From Clostridia bacterium (lineage in GTDB: Bacteria > Bacillota > Clostridia > Oscillospirales > Acutalibacteraceae), in assembly GCA_017521125.1 (NCBI GenBank), contig JAFXDV010000012.1, positions 58,236-122,235 of the forward strand: a DNA stretch of 64,000 nucleotides, given 5' to 3'. Positions within the stretch are counted from its first letter, which is position 1. Every line of letters starts with the position of its first letter. The position numbers were made by a program, and so were the translations under genes. Of the stretch, positions 1 to 11,072 are shown in pieces. The notes beneath the pieces are model-generated. The model did not search any database, was not told the DNA's origin, and saw nothing but the letters and a program-made list of their open reading frames with translations.

Positions 1-1
1 T

Positions 2-49
2 GAAGATGACGGAGACTATGTAGACGTAATTAGTCTTTTCAACAAATAA
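2..49 (+). CDS. C-terminal end of an unidentified upstream gene (partial)
   Basis: The frame beginning at base 2 reads EDDGDYVDVISLFNK and then stops with TAA. It is followed at once by a terminator, as expected for a real gene end. Firmicutes usually carry rplL (ribosomal protein L7/L12) just before rpoB, but L7/L12 proteins normally end in a VELK-like tail, which this is not. The acidic tail is too short to identify. The gene could equally be a non-coding frame that happens to stay open, so confidence is moderate. Confidence 0.5.
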   Translation, partial: EDDGDYVDVISLFNK

Positions 50-67
50 AAACAAAATAATTTGCGA

Positions 68-103
68 CAACCAAACAGTTTAAAACTGTTTGGTTGTTTT
101 TTT
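68..103 (+). terminator. Intrinsic terminator upstream of rpoB
   Basis: A 14-bp inverted repeat (68-81 with 83-96, effective loop TTAA) is followed by a T-rich run. It ends the upstream gene and isolates the rpoB promoter. Confidence 0.9.
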
Positions 104-136
104 ATTTTATTCTTTCAAATTTTCCCAAAAAAACTA

Positions 137-165
137 TTGACTATTAAAATAAACTCTTGTATAAT
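137..165 (+). promoter_or_regulatory. Sigma-70/SigA-type promoter of rpoBC
   Basis: TTGACT (137-142), a 17-bp spacer and TATAAT (160-165). It lies between the upstream terminator and rpoB, so rpoBC has its own promoter and a leader of about 150 nt. Confidence 0.85.
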
Positions 166-183
166 ATTAAATTACTGAGAATG

Positions 184-296
184 GGATAATGTGCCTCATT
201 ATGTCCTTATATAAATATTATGTTGTATGGTTTTATATAATTACACAAATTTTGCACATTAACTTTTTAACAGCGCTTGGTATGGAAATTCCATAC
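184..296 (+). promoter_or_regulatory. Structured leader of rpoB
   Basis: Two inverted repeats lie in the untranslated leader. One, near the presumed transcript start, pairs ATAATG (186-191) with CATTAT (197-202). The other is GTATGGAA (280-287) with TTCCATAC (289-296), ending about 10 nt before the AAGGAG ribosome binding site at 306-311. Leader structure can modulate expression of RNA polymerase genes; that role here is inference. Confidence 0.4.
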
Positions 297-323
297 AAAA
301 ATAATAAGGAGTGATTAAAGCTT

Positions 324-3300
324 ATGGTGTCTGAAGCAATGGTAAAACCGGTCAAATACGGTAACAACACACGTATGAGTTTTTCCAAAATTGATGAAGT
401 TCTTGATATGCCGAACCTCATTGAAGTTCAGAAAGATTCTTACAAGTGGTTTGTTGAGGAAGGTTTAAGGGAAGTCTTTAACGATATGTCCTCAATTACC
501 GATTACACCGGAAATCTTGTGCTTGATTTTATTGACTACCGTCTTGACGAGAAGCCTAAGTATGACGTAAAGGAATGTAAGGCAAGGGATACAACTTATG
601 CCGCACCCCTTCGTGTAACTGCTCGTCTTCTCAATAACGAAACAGGTGAGATTAAGGAAAGTGAAGTATTTTTCGGTGATTTCCCAATAATGACCGAATC
701 TGGTACCTTTGTAATCAATGGTGCTGAACGTGCTATAGTATCTCAGCTTGTTCGTTCTCCAGGTGCATACTACGGTGTAAAAATTGAAGAGAAAACAGGT
801 AAAAAGCTCTTCAATTCCACTATCATTCCTAACCGTGGTGCTTGGCTTGAGTACGAATCTGACTTAAACGATGTTATTTATGTTAGAATTGACAAGAACA
901 GAAAGCTCCCAATTACTACCTTTATTAGAGCCTTGGGTGTTGCAACCAACGAGCAAATCAGACAGCTTATTGGCGACGATATTCATATTTCAGCAACATT
1001 CGATAAGGATACTACGGTAGGAGTAGACGATGCTCTTATCGAAGTATATAAAAAGTTACGTCCGGGCGAACCTGCTACCGTTGAAGGAGCACAGAGCTAC
1101 ATCGCTCAACTCTTCTTCGATGAGCATCGCTATGACCTTTCAAGAGTAGGACGTTATAAATACAACAGTAAGCTTAGCCTTTTTGGAAGAATAGTAGGCA
1201 AAGTACTTGCACACGCAGTTGTTGACCCTATGACAGGTGAGATTATTGCAGATGCCGATGAGCTTATTAGCCGTGAACGTGCTTTAGAGCTTCAGGATAA
1301 GGGCGTTAGCGAGGTATTCGTAAAGCAGGAAAATGCCGATGGAAGCATCAGAGAGGTTAAAATTCTCACCAACGGTATGGTTGATATTGCTAACTTTGTA
1401 TCCTTTGATGCAAAGGCACTTGGCGTTAATGAAAAGGTATGCTTTAAGGTATTAAAGGATATTCTTGAGAATAATTCTACTGAGGAAGAAATTTCTGAAG
1501 CAATTAAGGCAAACATTGATGCTTTGATTCCGAAGCATATTACCATTGATGATATCTTTGCTACAATTAACTATTTTGTAAATCTTCACTACGAAATCGG
1601 TACAACCGATGATATCGACCACCTTGGAAACAGACGTATTCGTTCGGTAGGTGAGCTTTTACAGAATCAGTTCCGTATTGGATTTTCCAGAATGGAAAGA
1701 GTAGTAAGGGAAAAAATGACCCTTCAGTCTCAGGACGCAGACAGCATTACCCCACAATCACTCATTAATATAAGACCTGTAGTTGCAGCAATTAAGGAAT
1801 TCTTTGGTTCATCTCCACTTTCACAGTTTATGGACCAGACCAATCCTTTGTCAGAGCTTACACATAAGCGTCGTTTATCAGCACTTGGTCCCGGAGGACT
1901 TTCCCGTGACCGTGCTTCCTTCGAGGTTCGTGACGTACACTATACACACTATGGCCGTATGTGTCCTATCGAGACTCCTGAAGGACCAAATATCGGACTT
2001 ATTTCTTATCTCGCAACCTTTGCAAAGATTAATGAATACGGCTTCATCGAGGCTCCTTACCGTAAGGTTGACAAAGAAACAGGTAAGGTTTTAGAAGAGG
2101 TTGTATATATGTCTGCCGATGAGGAAGACGAGTATGTAATTGCACAGGCAAACGAGCCGCTTAACGAAGATGGCACTTTTGTTCGTGCAAAAGTAAACGC
2201 TCGTCATCACGACGACTTTATTGAAGTTGCACCTACTAAGGTTGACTTTATGGACGTATCTCCAAAGATGGTTGTTTCTGTAGCAACCGCTATGATACCA
2301 TTCCTTGAGAACGACGATACTAACCGTGCGCTCATGGGTTCAAACATGCAGAAGCAGGCAGTACCTCTACTTGTAACCGAACGTCCATTTGTTGGTACAG
2401 GTATGGAATATAAGGCAGCCGTTGACTCAGGCGTAGTTGTTCTTGCAAAGAGAGCAGGTACAGTAGTCAACGTAGATGCAAACAGAATTGTTGTTCGTGC
2501 TAAAAACGGCGAGGTTGATGAGTATGAACTTACCAAATTCCTCCGTTCCAACCACGGTACTTGTATAAATCAGAGACCTATCGTTTCAGTAGGTCAGGAA
2601 ATTGTTGACGGCGAGGTTATTGCCGACGGTCCTGCTACTGACAACGGAGAGATTTCTCTTGGTAGAAACGCCCTCATCGGATTTATGACCTGGGAAGGTT
2701 ATAACTACGAGGATGCTGTTTTAATTAACGAAAAACTTGTTCGTGAGGATATGTATACCTCTATTCATATTGAAGAATATGACATTGAAGCAAGAGATAC
2801 TAAACTAGGACCCGAAGAAATCACACGTGATATTCCAAACGTTGGTGAAGATGCCCTCAAGGACCTTGACGAGCGTGGAATTATTCGTATCGGCGCAGAG
2901 GTTTCCGCAGGAGATATTCTTGTAGGTAAGGTTACACCAAAGGGAGAAACTGAACTTACTGCAGAAGAAAGACTCCTTCGTGCAATCTTCGGTGAAAAGG
3001 CAAGAGAGGTTAGAGACACTTCTCTAAGAGTTCCTCATGGTGAATATGGTACTATCGTTGACGTTAAGGTGTTCTCAAGAGAGAATTCTTCTGAGCTTAG
3101 CCCAGGCGTTAACTATGTAGTTCGTTGTTACATCGCACAGAAGCGTAAGATTTCTGTAGGAGATAAAATGGCAGGTCGTCACGGAAATAAGGGTGTTGTA
3201 TCCAGAATTCTTCCAAGCGAGGATATGCCATTCTTACCTGATGGTACTCCTCTTGATATCGTTCTTAACCCGCTTGGCGTACCTTCCCGTATGAATATCG

Positions 3301-4034
3301 GTCAGGTGCTTGAGGTTAACTTAGGATATGCTTGTAAGGCTCTTGGTTGGCATATTGCTACACCGGTATTTGACGGAGCCCATGAGTCAGACATTCATGA
3401 CTGCTTAAAGATGGCAGGATATAGTGAAGACGGAAAAACTCAACTCTTCGACGGAAGAACAGGTGAGCCTTTCGATAACCCTGTAACAGTAGGTTATATG
3501 TATTATCTGAAACTCCATCATCTTGTTGACGATAAGATTCACGCTCGTTCTACAGGACCTTATGCCCTTGTTACACAGCAGCCTCTCGGCGGTAAGGCTC
3601 AGTTCGGTGGACAGCGTTTCGGAGAGATGGAAGTTTGGGCCCTTGAGGCTTATGGCGCTGCTTATACACTACAGGAAATCTTGACTGTTAAGTCGGACGA
3701 CGTTGTAGGACGTGTTAAGACATACGAGGCTATCGTTAAGGGACAGAACGTTCCAAAGCCGGGAATTCCTGAGTCATTTAAGGTTCTTATTAAGGAACTT
3801 CAGTCATTAGGATTAGACGTTAAGGTTCTCGATAAGGATAACCAGGAGGTTGACTTAAAGCAGAACTTTGACGAAGACGATGATATAGGTTTAGCACCAC
3901 CTGTCTTTGTGGATGAATTTAATGAGAAGCCTGTAATGGAAGAACTTGACGGCTTTGGTTTAGTAGATGAAAATGGTGAAGACATCGTTGATACAACAGA
4001 TGAGGACACCTTTGAATCTAATGATGAAATATAA
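324..4034 (+). CDS. rpoB: DNA-directed RNA polymerase subunit beta
   Basis: This is the beta subunit of the core RNA polymerase, which forms half of the active-site cleft. The 1236-residue length is normal for Clostridia, and the family hallmarks are present: the rifampicin-binding cluster near residues 495-525 ([18 protein letters not shown]), [11 protein letters not shown], and the C-terminal [16 protein letters not shown]. Asp, His and Ser at the classic rifampicin-resistance positions (E. coli 516, 526, 531) are wild type, while the residue matching E. coli Gln510 is Pro. AAGGAG lies 12 nt before the ATG chosen; an ATG five codons downstream (MVKPVKYG) is the alternative start. rpoC follows after 15 nt, with its ribosome binding site overlapping the rpoB stop. 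Confidence 0.98.
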   Translation: MVSEAMVKPVKYGNNTRMSFSKIDEVLDMPNLIEVQKDSYKWFVEEGLREVFNDMSSITDYTGNLVLDFIDYRLDEKPKYDVKECKARDTTYAAPLRVTARLLNNETGEIKESEVFFGDFPIMTESGTFVINGAERAIVSQLVRSPGAYYGVKIEEKTGKKLFNSTIIPNRGAWLEYESDLNDVIYVRIDKNRKLPITTFIRALGVATNEQIRQLIGDDIHISATFDKDTTVGVDDALIEVYKKLRPGEPATVEGAQSYIAQLFFDEHRYDLSRVGRYKYNSKLSLFGRIVGKVLAHAVVDPMTGEIIADADELISRERALELQDKGVSEVFVKQENADGSIREVKILTNGMVDIANFVSFDAKALGVNEKVCFKVLKDILENNSTEEEISEAIKANIDALIPKHITIDDIFATINYFVNLHYEIGTTDDIDHLGNRRIRSVGELLQNQFRIGFSRMERVVREKMTLQSQDADSITPQSLINIRPVVAAIKEFFGSSPLSQFMDQTNPLSELTHKRRLSALGPGGLSRDRASFEVRDVHYTHYGRMCPIETPEGPNIGLISYLATFAKINEYGFIEAPYRKVDKETGKVLEEVVYMSADEEDEYVIAQANEPLNEDGTFVRAKVNARHHDDFIEVAPTKVDFMDVSPKMVVSVATAMIPFLENDDTNRALMGSNMQKQAVPLLVTERPFVGTGMEYKAAVDSGVVVLAKRAGTVVNVDANRIVVRAKNGEVDEYELTKFLRSNHGTCINQRPIVSVGQEIVDGEVIADGPATDNGEISLGRNALIGFMTWEGYNYEDAVLINEKLVREDMYTSIHIEEYDIEARDTKLGPEEITRDIPNVGEDALKDLDERGIIRIGAEVSAGDILVGKVTPKGETELTAEERLLRAIFGEKAREVRDTSLRVPHGEYGTIVDVKVFSRENSSELSPGVNYVVRCYIAQKRKISVGDKMAGRHGNKGVVSRILPSEDMPFLPDGTPLDIVLNPLGVPSRMNIGQVLEVNLGYACKALGWHIATPVFDGAHESDIHDCLKMAGYSEDGKTQLFDGRTGEPFDNPVTVGYMYYLKLHHLVDDKIHARSTGPYALVTQQPLGGKAQFGGQRFGEMEVWALEAYGAAYTLQEILTVKSDDVVGRVKTYEAIVKGQNVPKPGIPESFKVLIKELQSLGLDVKVLDKDNQEVDLKQNFDEDDDIGLAPPVFVDEFNEKPVMEELDGFGLVDENGEDIVDTTDEDTFESNDEI

Positions 4035-4049
4035 GGAGGAAACGAAATC

Positions 4050-7000
4050 ATGGAAAATATAGAGTTTGAATCAATAAAAATTGGTCTCGCTTCTCCTGAG
4101 CAAATAAGAAGCTGGTCTTATGGTGAGGTTACAAAGCCTGAGACTATTAACTACCGTACTTTAAAGCCTGAACAGGGCGGACTTTACTGCGAAAGCATTT
4201 TCGGACCACAAAAAGACTGGGAATGCCACTGCGGAAAGTATAAGAGAATTCGTTATAAGGGCAAGGTTTGTGAACGCTGCGGCGTTGAAATCACACGTTC
4301 AAAAGTAAGAAGAGAGCGTATGGGCTCTATCGAACTTGCAGCACCTGTATCACACATCTGGTATTACAAAACCATTCCTTCAAGAATGGGTCTTGCTCTC
4401 GATGTTTCTCCTAAAGCGCTTGAACAGGTACTTTATTTCTCAAAATATATTGTTATCGACCCAGGTAACACTCCCCTTGAAAAGAAGAGCCTTTTAAGTG
4501 AAAAACAGTATAGAGATATGCGTGAGCTTTATGAGGATGACTTCGAGGCAGGAATGGGTGCAGAGGCAATTAAGAAATTACTTTCCGAAATTGACCTTGA
4601 ACAGAGCTGTAAAGAGCTTCGTGAGGAGCTTGAGTCTGCAACAGGACAAAAGAGACTTCGCATCTTTAAGCGTCTTGAGGTTCTTGAAGCATTCAAGGCT
4701 TCAGGAAACCGTCCTGAGTGGATGATTCTTGATGTAATTCCTGTAATTCCACCTGATCTTCGTCCTATGGTTCAGCTTGACGGTGGTAGATTTGCTACCT
4801 CCGACCTTAATGACCTTTACAGACGTGTTATTAACCGTAACAATCGTTTAAAGAGACTTTTAGAGCTTTCTGCTCCTGACATTATCGTTCGAAATGAAAA
4901 GAGAATGCTTCAGGAAGCAGTAGATGCCCTAATTGATAACGGCAGAAGAGGAAAGGCAGTTACCGGTCCAAACAACCGTGCACTTAAATCTCTTTCTGAT
5001 ATGCTTAAAGGTAAGCAGGGACGTTTCCGTCAGAACCTTCTTGGTAAGCGTGTTGACTATTCAGGTCGTTCGGTTATCGTAGTTGGTCCTGAGCTTAAGA
5101 TGTATCAGTGCGGTCTTCCTAAAGAAATGGCACTTGAGCTCTTTAAGCCTTTTGTTATGAAACGCCTTGTTGAAACTAAATCAGCTACAAATATTAAGTC
5201 TGCAAGAAAGATGGTAGAACGTGCATCTACCGAAATTTGGGATGCACTTGAGACAGTAATCAAGGAACATCCTGTTTTACTAAACCGTGCTCCTACACTT
5301 CACAGACTTGGTATTCAGGCGTTTGAGCCTGTCCTTGTAGAAGGTAAGGCAATTAAACTTCACCCACTTGTTTGTACAGCATACAACGCCGACTTCGACG
5401 GAGACCAGATGGCTGTTCACGTACCTCTTTCAGCAGAGGCACAGGCAGAAGCACGTTTCTTAATGCTTGCTGCTAACAACCTCCTCAAGCCTTCCGACGG
5501 AAAGCCTGTTGCAGTACCAACACAGGATATGGTTTTAGGTTCATACTATTTAACTATTGTTAAGAGCGATGAGCAGGGAACCAATAAGGTGTTCAAAGAT
5601 AAAGATGAAGCCCTTATGGCATACAACGATGGTGTTGTAGGACTACACGCACCAATCCGTGTAAGATTTACCAAAAATGGTGTATCTAAGCTTGTTTGGT
5701 GTACAGTTGGTTTCATTATCTTTAACGAATCTATTCCACAGGATATCGGTTTCGTTGATCGTACCGACCCTGACCACGCATTAGACCTTGAAATTTGCTT
5801 TAAACTAAAGGATGCTACCAAGCTTCAGGTTGAAAGCAATGACGATATTATTCAGAACAAGGTTGGCAAAAAGCTTCTTGGAAAAATCATTGATGCTTGT
5901 ATTGCTAAACACGGCACAAGCGAAGCTGCAATAGTACTTGATAACGTTAAGGCAACAGGCTTTAAGTATTCTACAAAGGGTGCTATTACAGTTGCTGTAA
6001 TTGATGCGGTAATTCCTCCCGTCAAGGCTCAGCTTCTTGCCGACGCAGAAAAGCAGATTGATACAGTTACAAGAAACTACAACAGAGGTCTTATCAGTGC
6101 TGAAGAGAAGAGCCGTCACGTAATTGAGATTTGGAACAAAACCTCAGAAGACGTAGGAGACGCTCTTAAGGATCACCTTGACGAGTTCAACCCAATCTTT
6201 ATGATGGCTGACTCCGGCGCCCGTGGTTCTATGGCTCAGATTAGACAGCTTGCAGGTATGAGAGGACTTATCTCCAATACCGCAGGTAAGGTTATCGAGG
6301 TTCCGATTCGTGATAGCTATCGTGAAGGACTTAACGTACAGGAGTACTTTATTTCTTCTCGTGGTGCGCGTAAGGGACTTGCCGATACAGCGCTCCGTAC
6401 CGCAGACTCAGGTTATTTGACTCGTCGACTTGTTGACGTTTCTCAGGACGTTATCATTCGTGAGGAAGATTGTCAAACAGAAGAAGGTCTCACCATTTCT
6501 GCAATTATGGACGGAAATCATGAAATTGAAAAACTTAGCGAACGTTTAACCGGCAGATACCTCCTCAATGACTTTGTTGATGAGAAAACCGGCGAGGTTA
6601 TCGTTTCTAAGGATACAATTATGACCGAGGCAGAGGCTAATAAGATTGTAGCAACAGGAGCTACCGAGGTAGCTATCCGTTCTATCCTCTCTTGCCGTGC
6701 AGACCACGGTGTATGTATTAAGTGTTACGGTAGCAACCTTGCAACAGGTAAGCCTGTAACAGTAGGTGAAGCAGTTGGTATCGTTGCCGCTCAGTCAATC
6801 GGTGAGCCTGGTACTCAGCTTACAATGAGAACCTTCCACACCGGCGGTATTGCAAGTACCGAAGATATCACACAGGGTCTTCCTCGTGTTGAAGAACTCT
6901 TCGAGGCAAGAAGACCAAAGCGTTGCGGACTTATTGCTAAGATTGACGGTAGAATAAGAATTACCGAAGAGAAGAAGAGCAATGTAATTGTTATTACAAA

Positions 7001-7646
7001 TGATGAAATGGTAAAAGAAGAAAAGGTAGTTATTCCTTACGGCGTAAACCCATTAGTTAGTGATAACGATTATGTTAAGGCAGGAGACCTGCTTATTCCT
7101 GGTGCTAAATATCCTCAGGATATCTTGGAAGCACAGGGTCCTGATAAGGTACAAGAATATATCATTGCGGAAATTCAGAACGCATATCGTACACAGGGTG
7201 TTGATATCAACGATAAGCATATCGAGGTTATCATCCGCCAGATGATGAGAAAATTTGTTGTTACCGACCCAGGCTCAACCGAACTTCTTCAGGGAGTAAG
7301 TTATGAACATGCTGAGGTTTACAGAGCCAATGATGAAATAAAGGCAAGAATTGCTGCTGGTGAAGAGGACTTAAGCCTTGCTACCTACGATGCAACTCTA
7401 CTTGGTATAACCAAGGCTTCTCTTGCCACCGAGTCATTCCTATCTGCTGCTTCCTTCCAGGAAACTACCCGTGTTCTTACAGAAGCAGCAATTAAGGGTA
7501 AGGTTGACCCATTATTCGGACTCAAAGAAAACGTTATTATCGGTAAGCTTGTTCCTGCAGGTACAGGTATGAAAGACAATGCTGAGCAAGAGGAAGAGCC
7601 TGTAATAACAGTAACAGAGGAAGAATTTGCTACTGCTAATGAATAA
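4050..7646 (+). CDS. rpoC: DNA-directed RNA polymerase subunit beta-prime
   Basis: Catalytic subunit of RNA polymerase, 1198 residues. The N-terminal zinc-binding motif (CHCGKYK and CERCGVE, near residues 60-80), the Mg2+-chelating active-site motif [12 protein letters not shown] (near residue 450) and the second zinc site [13 protein letters not shown] (near residue 885) are all intact. The AAGGAGG binding site begins inside the rpoB stop codon, so the two genes are co-transcribed and probably translationally coupled, keeping the subunits in equal amounts. No clear terminator follows; transcripts may run into the rpsL promoter region. Confidence 0.98.
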   Translation: MENIEFESIKIGLASPEQIRSWSYGEVTKPETINYRTLKPEQGGLYCESIFGPQKDWECHCGKYKRIRYKGKVCERCGVEITRSKVRRERMGSIELAAPVSHIWYYKTIPSRMGLALDVSPKALEQVLYFSKYIVIDPGNTPLEKKSLLSEKQYRDMRELYEDDFEAGMGAEAIKKLLSEIDLEQSCKELREELESATGQKRLRIFKRLEVLEAFKASGNRPEWMILDVIPVIPPDLRPMVQLDGGRFATSDLNDLYRRVINRNNRLKRLLELSAPDIIVRNEKRMLQEAVDALIDNGRRGKAVTGPNNRALKSLSDMLKGKQGRFRQNLLGKRVDYSGRSVIVVGPELKMYQCGLPKEMALELFKPFVMKRLVETKSATNIKSARKMVERASTEIWDALETVIKEHPVLLNRAPTLHRLGIQAFEPVLVEGKAIKLHPLVCTAYNADFDGDQMAVHVPLSAEAQAEARFLMLAANNLLKPSDGKPVAVPTQDMVLGSYYLTIVKSDEQGTNKVFKDKDEALMAYNDGVVGLHAPIRVRFTKNGVSKLVWCTVGFIIFNESIPQDIGFVDRTDPDHALDLEICFKLKDATKLQVESNDDIIQNKVGKKLLGKIIDACIAKHGTSEAAIVLDNVKATGFKYSTKGAITVAVIDAVIPPVKAQLLADAEKQIDTVTRNYNRGLISAEEKSRHVIEIWNKTSEDVGDALKDHLDEFNPIFMMADSGARGSMAQIRQLAGMRGLISNTAGKVIEVPIRDSYREGLNVQEYFISSRGARKGLADTALRTADSGYLTRRLVDVSQDVIIREEDCQTEEGLTISAIMDGNHEIEKLSERLTGRYLLNDFVDEKTGEVIVSKDTIMTEAEANKIVATGATEVAIRSILSCRADHGVCIKCYGSNLATGKPVTVGEAVGIVAAQSIGEPGTQLTMRTFHTGGIASTEDITQGLPRVEELFEARRPKRCGLIAKIDGRIRITEEKKSNVIVITNDEMVKEEKVVIPYGVNPLVSDNDYVKAGDLLIPGAKYPQDILEAQGPDKVQEYIIAEIQNAYRTQGVDINDKHIEVIIRQMMRKFVVTDPGSTELLQGVSYEHAEVYRANDEIKARIAAGEEDLSLATYDATLLGITKASLATESFLSAASFQETTRVLTEAAIKGKVDPLFGLKENVIIGKLVPAGTGMKDNAEQEEEPVITVTEEEFATANE

Positions 7647-7673
7647 TAACAATTTTTCGTTTTAAAATAATTG

Positions 7674-7702
7674 TTGACATTAAATGAATTTAATGGTAAG
7701 AT
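7674..7702 (+). promoter_or_regulatory. Promoter of the rpsL-rpsG-fusA operon
   Basis: TTGACA (7674-7679), a 17-bp spacer and TAAGAT (7697-7702), in the gap after rpoC. Many Firmicutes carry an L7Ae-family gene between rpoC and rpsL; here the gap holds only this promoter and a leader hairpin. Confidence 0.8.
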
Positions 7703-7757
7703 TTATTAGTATGTGAAAGTATGGCTTAAAAGCGGTACTTCACAAAAATAAGATATA

Positions 7758-7785
7758 ACGCAGGCGGAAGAATATCCGTCTGCGT
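7758..7785 (+). promoter_or_regulatory. Leader hairpin before rpsL
   Basis: An 11-bp stem (7758-7768 with 7775-7785, one G-U pair, loop AGAATA) lies 17 nt before the rpsL ribosome binding site. It lacks a T-run, so it is more likely a leader structure than a terminator. Autoregulation by a ribosomal protein is possible but not shown. Confidence 0.5.
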
Positions 7786-7815
7786 CATATACATTTTATT
7801 TTGAGGAGGTGCGAT

Positions 7816-8238
7816 ATGCCAACCTTTAACCAGTTAGTACGTAACGGACGTGAAACTGTTGAGAAGAAGGCCAAGGCTCCTGCGCTTTTAAAGGGTTATA
7901 ACTCTATGAAACGCTCTTTGACCGATAACGATTCTCCACAGAAGCGTGGTGTTTGTACTGCGGTAAAGACCACAAGCCCTAAGAAGCCTAACTCAGCTCT
8001 TCGTAAGATTGCCAGAGTTCGTCTTTCTAACGGAATTGAAGTTTCTGCTTACATTCCAGGTATTGGTCATAACTTGCAGGAACACAGCGTAGTTCTTATT
8101 CGCGGCGGACGTGTAAAGGACCTTCCTGGTGTGCGTTACCACATCGTAAGAGGCTCTCTTGATACACAAGGCGTTGCTCAGAGAATGCAGTCTCGTTCTA
8201 AGTACGGCGCAAAGCGTCCTAAGGCAGGCGCAAAATAA
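7816..8238 (+). CDS. rpsL: 30S ribosomal protein S12
   Basis: S12 sits at the decoding centre of the 30S subunit and controls translational accuracy. The protein is 140 residues, starts [12 protein letters not shown], and contains the universal [13 protein letters not shown] loop and the [10 protein letters not shown] loop. Both lysines associated with streptomycin resistance when mutated (in TSPKKPNS and the GRVKDLPG loop) are wild type. The start is the ATG at 7816, 5 nt after GAGGAGGTG (7803-7811); the upstream in-frame TTG at 7801 overlaps that binding site and is rejected. It is the first gene of rpsL-rpsG-fusA. Confidence 0.98.
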   Translation: MPTFNQLVRNGRETVEKKAKAPALLKGYNSMKRSLTDNDSPQKRGVCTAVKTTSPKKPNSALRKIARVRLSNGIEVSAYIPGIGHNLQEHSVVLIRGGRVKDLPGVRYHIVRGSLDTQGVAQRMQSRSKYGAKRPKAGAK

Positions 8239-8268
8239 GTTTGAGTAAAATTCTCAGCTGCAAATATC

Positions 8269-8299
8269 AAGCGGCGTTTATATATAATACGCCTTGCTT
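8269..8299 (+). promoter_or_regulatory. Hairpin in the rpsL-rpsG gap
   Basis: AAGC-GGCGT (8269-8277) can pair with ACGCC-TT-GCTT (8289-8299), leaving a two-base bulge. In E. coli the rpsL-rpsG gap is where S7 binds its own mRNA. Whether this stem plays that part is inference. Confidence 0.35.
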
Positions 8300-8362
8300 G
8301 GTGCCACGGGAAAGTATTTACTCGAGTACCTATGATATCATTATGTGAAGGAGGGAAGAGAA

Positions 8363-8833
8363 GTGCCAAGAAGAGGTTTTGTTGCAAAACGTGACGTTTT
8401 GCCCGACCCAGTATACAACTCTAAAATCGTTACACGTCTTATCAACAACGTTATGTTAGACGGTAAGAAGGGTGTAGCACAGAAAATTGTATACGGTGCT
8501 TTCGACATTATTAACGAAAAGACAGGAAAAGAACCATTAGAGGTTTTCGAACAGGCTATGGAAAATGTAATGCCTTTACTTGAGGTTAAAGCTGTTCGTA
8601 AGGGTGGTGCAACCTACCAAGTTCCTTTTGAGGTTCGTCCTGAAAGAAAGCAGACCTTAGGTTTGCGTTGGTTGACAGCATACAGCCGCAAGCGTTCCGA
8701 GAGAACAATGAAGGAAAGACTTGCAGGCGAAATTCTTGATGCTATCAACGGTATCGGCGGCGCTGCTAAGAAGCGTGAAGATACACACAAGATGGCTGAA
8801 GCTAATAAGGCTTTCGCACATTACAGATGGTAA
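8363..8833 (+). CDS. rpsG: 30S ribosomal protein S7
   Basis: S7 binds the 3' domain of 16S rRNA and starts assembly of the 30S head. The protein is 156 residues, starts (M)PRRGFVAKR, and has the conserved central segment [17 protein letters not shown]. The start codon is GTG at 8363, positioned 6 nt after AAGGAGGGA (8348-8356); the in-frame extension upstream carries the binding site itself and is rejected. The 124-nt gap to rpsL contains an inverted repeat. fusA follows after 50 nt. Confidence 0.97.
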   Translation: MPRRGFVAKRDVLPDPVYNSKIVTRLINNVMLDGKKGVAQKIVYGAFDIINEKTGKEPLEVFEQAMENVMPLLEVKAVRKGGATYQVPFEVRPERKQTLGLRWLTAYSRKRSERTMKERLAGEILDAINGIGGAAKKREDTHKMAEANKAFAHYRW

Positions 8834-8855
8834 TTTGATACCAATTTTTTGTTTA

Positions 8856-8878
8856 TTCCGCATAATGCGGAAAGGAGG
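8856..8878 (+). promoter_or_regulatory. Hairpin overlapping the fusA ribosome binding site
   Basis: TTCCGC (8856-8861) pairs with GCGGAA (8867-8872). The last As of the stem are also the first bases of AAAGGAGG (8871-8878), so the fold could reduce access to the fusA ribosome binding site. The regulatory role is inference. Confidence 0.4.
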
Positions 8879-8883
8879 ATTAT

Positions 8884-10968
8884 ATGCCAAGAAAAGTTAC
8901 TCTTGAAATGACAAGAAATATTGGTATTATGGCCCATATCGACGCAGGTAAGACAACTACTACCGAGCGTATTCTGTACTACACCGGTGTTAACCACAAG
9001 ATCGGTGAAACCCACGACGGTACAGCAACTATGGACTGGATGGCACAGGAACAGGAGCGTGGTATTACAATTACCTCTGCTGCTACTACTTGCTTTTGGA
9101 AAGACCATCGTATCAATATTATTGACACACCCGGTCACGTTGACTTCACTGTAGAAGTTCAGCGTTCACTACGTGTACTTGACGGCTCTGTAACTGTACT
9201 TTGTGCAAAGGGCGGTGTTGAGCCACAGTCTGAAACCGTTTGGCGTCAGGCTGACGAATATAAGGTACCTAGAATGATTTATGTAAACAAAATGGACATT
9301 ATGGGTGCCGACTTCTACCGTGTTCTTGACATGGTAAAAGAAAGATTCCAGTGTAATGCTGTTCCTATTCAGCTTCCTATCGGTGCTGAGGACACATTCA
9401 GAGGAATTATTGACCTTCTTAACAACAACGCAATCGTTTACTACGACGATTTAGGAAAGGACGTACGTATCGAGGAAATTCCTGAAGATATGAAGGAACT
9501 TGCTGCTAAATATCGTGGCGAAATGATTGAACACATTGTTGAGCAGGATGATGATTTAATGATGGCTTATCTTGAAGAGGGTACAGAGCCTTCTCTTGAA
9601 GAGATGAAGAGAATCATCAGAAAATCTACAATTGAGGGAACTATGGTTCCAATTTGTTGCGGTACTTCTTATCGTAACAAGGGCGTTCAGCCATTACTTG
9701 ACGCTATTGTTGACTTTATGCCTGCTCCAACAGACATCGAGGCTATCAAGGGCGTTAACCCTGATACAGATGAGCCAGAAGAAAGACACTCTTCAGATAC
9801 CGAGCCATTTGCTGCTTTGGCATTTAAGATTGCTACTGACCCATTTGTAGGAAAGATTTGCTTCTTCCGTGTATATTCCGGTACTGTAGATGCAGGCGCT
9901 AGCGTTTACAACTCAGTTAAGGATAATAAAGAGCGTATGGGACGTATTCTTCAGATGCACGCTAACCACCGTGAAGATATTGAAACCTGCTATGCTGGTG
10001 ATATCGCTGCGGCAGTTGGTCTTAAGAATACCACAACAGGTGATACTCTCTGCGACGAGAAGCATCCTGTAATCTTAGAATCTATGAACTTCCCTGAGCC
10101 TGTTATCCGTGTTGCTATCGAGCCTAAGACCAAGGTTGGTCAGGAAAAGATGGGTATTGCACTTGCAAAACTTTCTGAAGAAGACCCAACCTTTAAGGCT
10201 TATACCGACGAGGAAACAGGACAGACCATTATCGCTGGTATGGGTGAGCTTCATCTTGAAATTATCGTTGACAGACTTCTTCGTGAATTCAAGGTTGAAG
10301 CAAACGTAGGTGCACCTCAGGTTGCTTACAAGGAAACTGTACGCACTAAGGTTGACCACGAAACCAAGTACAAGCGTCAGTCTGGTGGTTCTGGACAGTA
10401 CGGTCACGTTAAGATTATTCTTGAGCCTAACGAGTCAGGCAAGGGATATGAGTTTATTAACTCTGTAACCGGTGGTTCTATTCCTAAGGAATTCATCGGA
10501 CCTGTTGACCAAGGTATCCAGGGCTCATTACAAGCTGGTGTACTTGCAGGATATCCTGTTGTTGACGTTAAGGTAACTCTTTATGACGGTTCTTACCACG
10601 AGGTAGACTCTTCTGAAATGGCATTTAAGATTGCTGGTTCTATGGCATTCAAAGAGGCTTGCAGAAAGGCTAACCCTGTACTCTTAGAGCCTATTATGAA
10701 GGTTACAGTTATCGTTCCTGAGGAATATATGGGTGACGTTATCGGCGACCTTAACTCACGTCGTGGTATGATTCAGGGCTTCGAGGACAGAACCGGTGTT
10801 AAGCAGATTAACGCACGTGTTCCTCTCGGCGACATGTTCGGTTATGCTACCGACCTTCGTTCCAAAACACAGGGCCGTGGTCAGTACGTAATGGAACCTG
10901 ACGGATATCAGGAAGTTCCAAAGAGCATTGCAGAAAAGATTATTTCTACAAGAGCTAAAAAAGATTAA
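8884..10968 (+). CDS. fusA: Elongation factor G
   Basis: Translocase GTPase of 694 residues that moves tRNAs and mRNA through the ribosome and, with RRF, recycles it. G1 ([15 protein letters not shown], near residue 17), G3 (DTPGHVDF) and G4 (NKMD) are intact. The C-terminal half keeps the domain IV/V elements of bacterial EF-G such as GMGELHLEI and DLNSRRG. The ATG is 5 nt from a strong AAAGGAGG. It lies third in the rpsL-rpsG-fusA operon, with tuf 104 nt downstream, the classic str operon order. Confidence 0.98.
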   Translation: MPRKVTLEMTRNIGIMAHIDAGKTTTTERILYYTGVNHKIGETHDGTATMDWMAQEQERGITITSAATTCFWKDHRINIIDTPGHVDFTVEVQRSLRVLDGSVTVLCAKGGVEPQSETVWRQADEYKVPRMIYVNKMDIMGADFYRVLDMVKERFQCNAVPIQLPIGAEDTFRGIIDLLNNNAIVYYDDLGKDVRIEEIPEDMKELAAKYRGEMIEHIVEQDDDLMMAYLEEGTEPSLEEMKRIIRKSTIEGTMVPICCGTSYRNKGVQPLLDAIVDFMPAPTDIEAIKGVNPDTDEPEERHSSDTEPFAALAFKIATDPFVGKICFFRVYSGTVDAGASVYNSVKDNKERMGRILQMHANHREDIETCYAGDIAAAVGLKNTTTGDTLCDEKHPVILESMNFPEPVIRVAIEPKTKVGQEKMGIALAKLSEEDPTFKAYTDEETGQTIIAGMGELHLEIIVDRLLREFKVEANVGAPQVAYKETVRTKVDHETKYKRQSGGSGQYGHVKIILEPNESGKGYEFINSVTGGSIPKEFIGPVDQGIQGSLQAGVLAGYPVVDVKVTLYDGSYHEVDSSEMAFKIAGSMAFKEACRKANPVLLEPIMKVTVIVPEEYMGDVIGDLNSRRGMIQGFEDRTGVKQINARVPLGDMFGYATDLRSKTQGRGQYVMEPDGYQEVPKSIAEKIISTRAKKD

Positions 10969-11072
10969 TTAAAAACAATAAATAATACTTGAAATATCAG
11001 AAGTTTTTTGATATTATAAGTTTTAGTAACTCAGTTAATTATTTATTATTCAAATTCAAGGAGGAAATTCTA

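Noticed and set aside
10989..11072. Upstream in-frame ATG extending EF-Tu by 28 residues
   Set aside because: The extension has no homology to EF-Tu, no binding site, and covers the gap and the true AAGGAGG.
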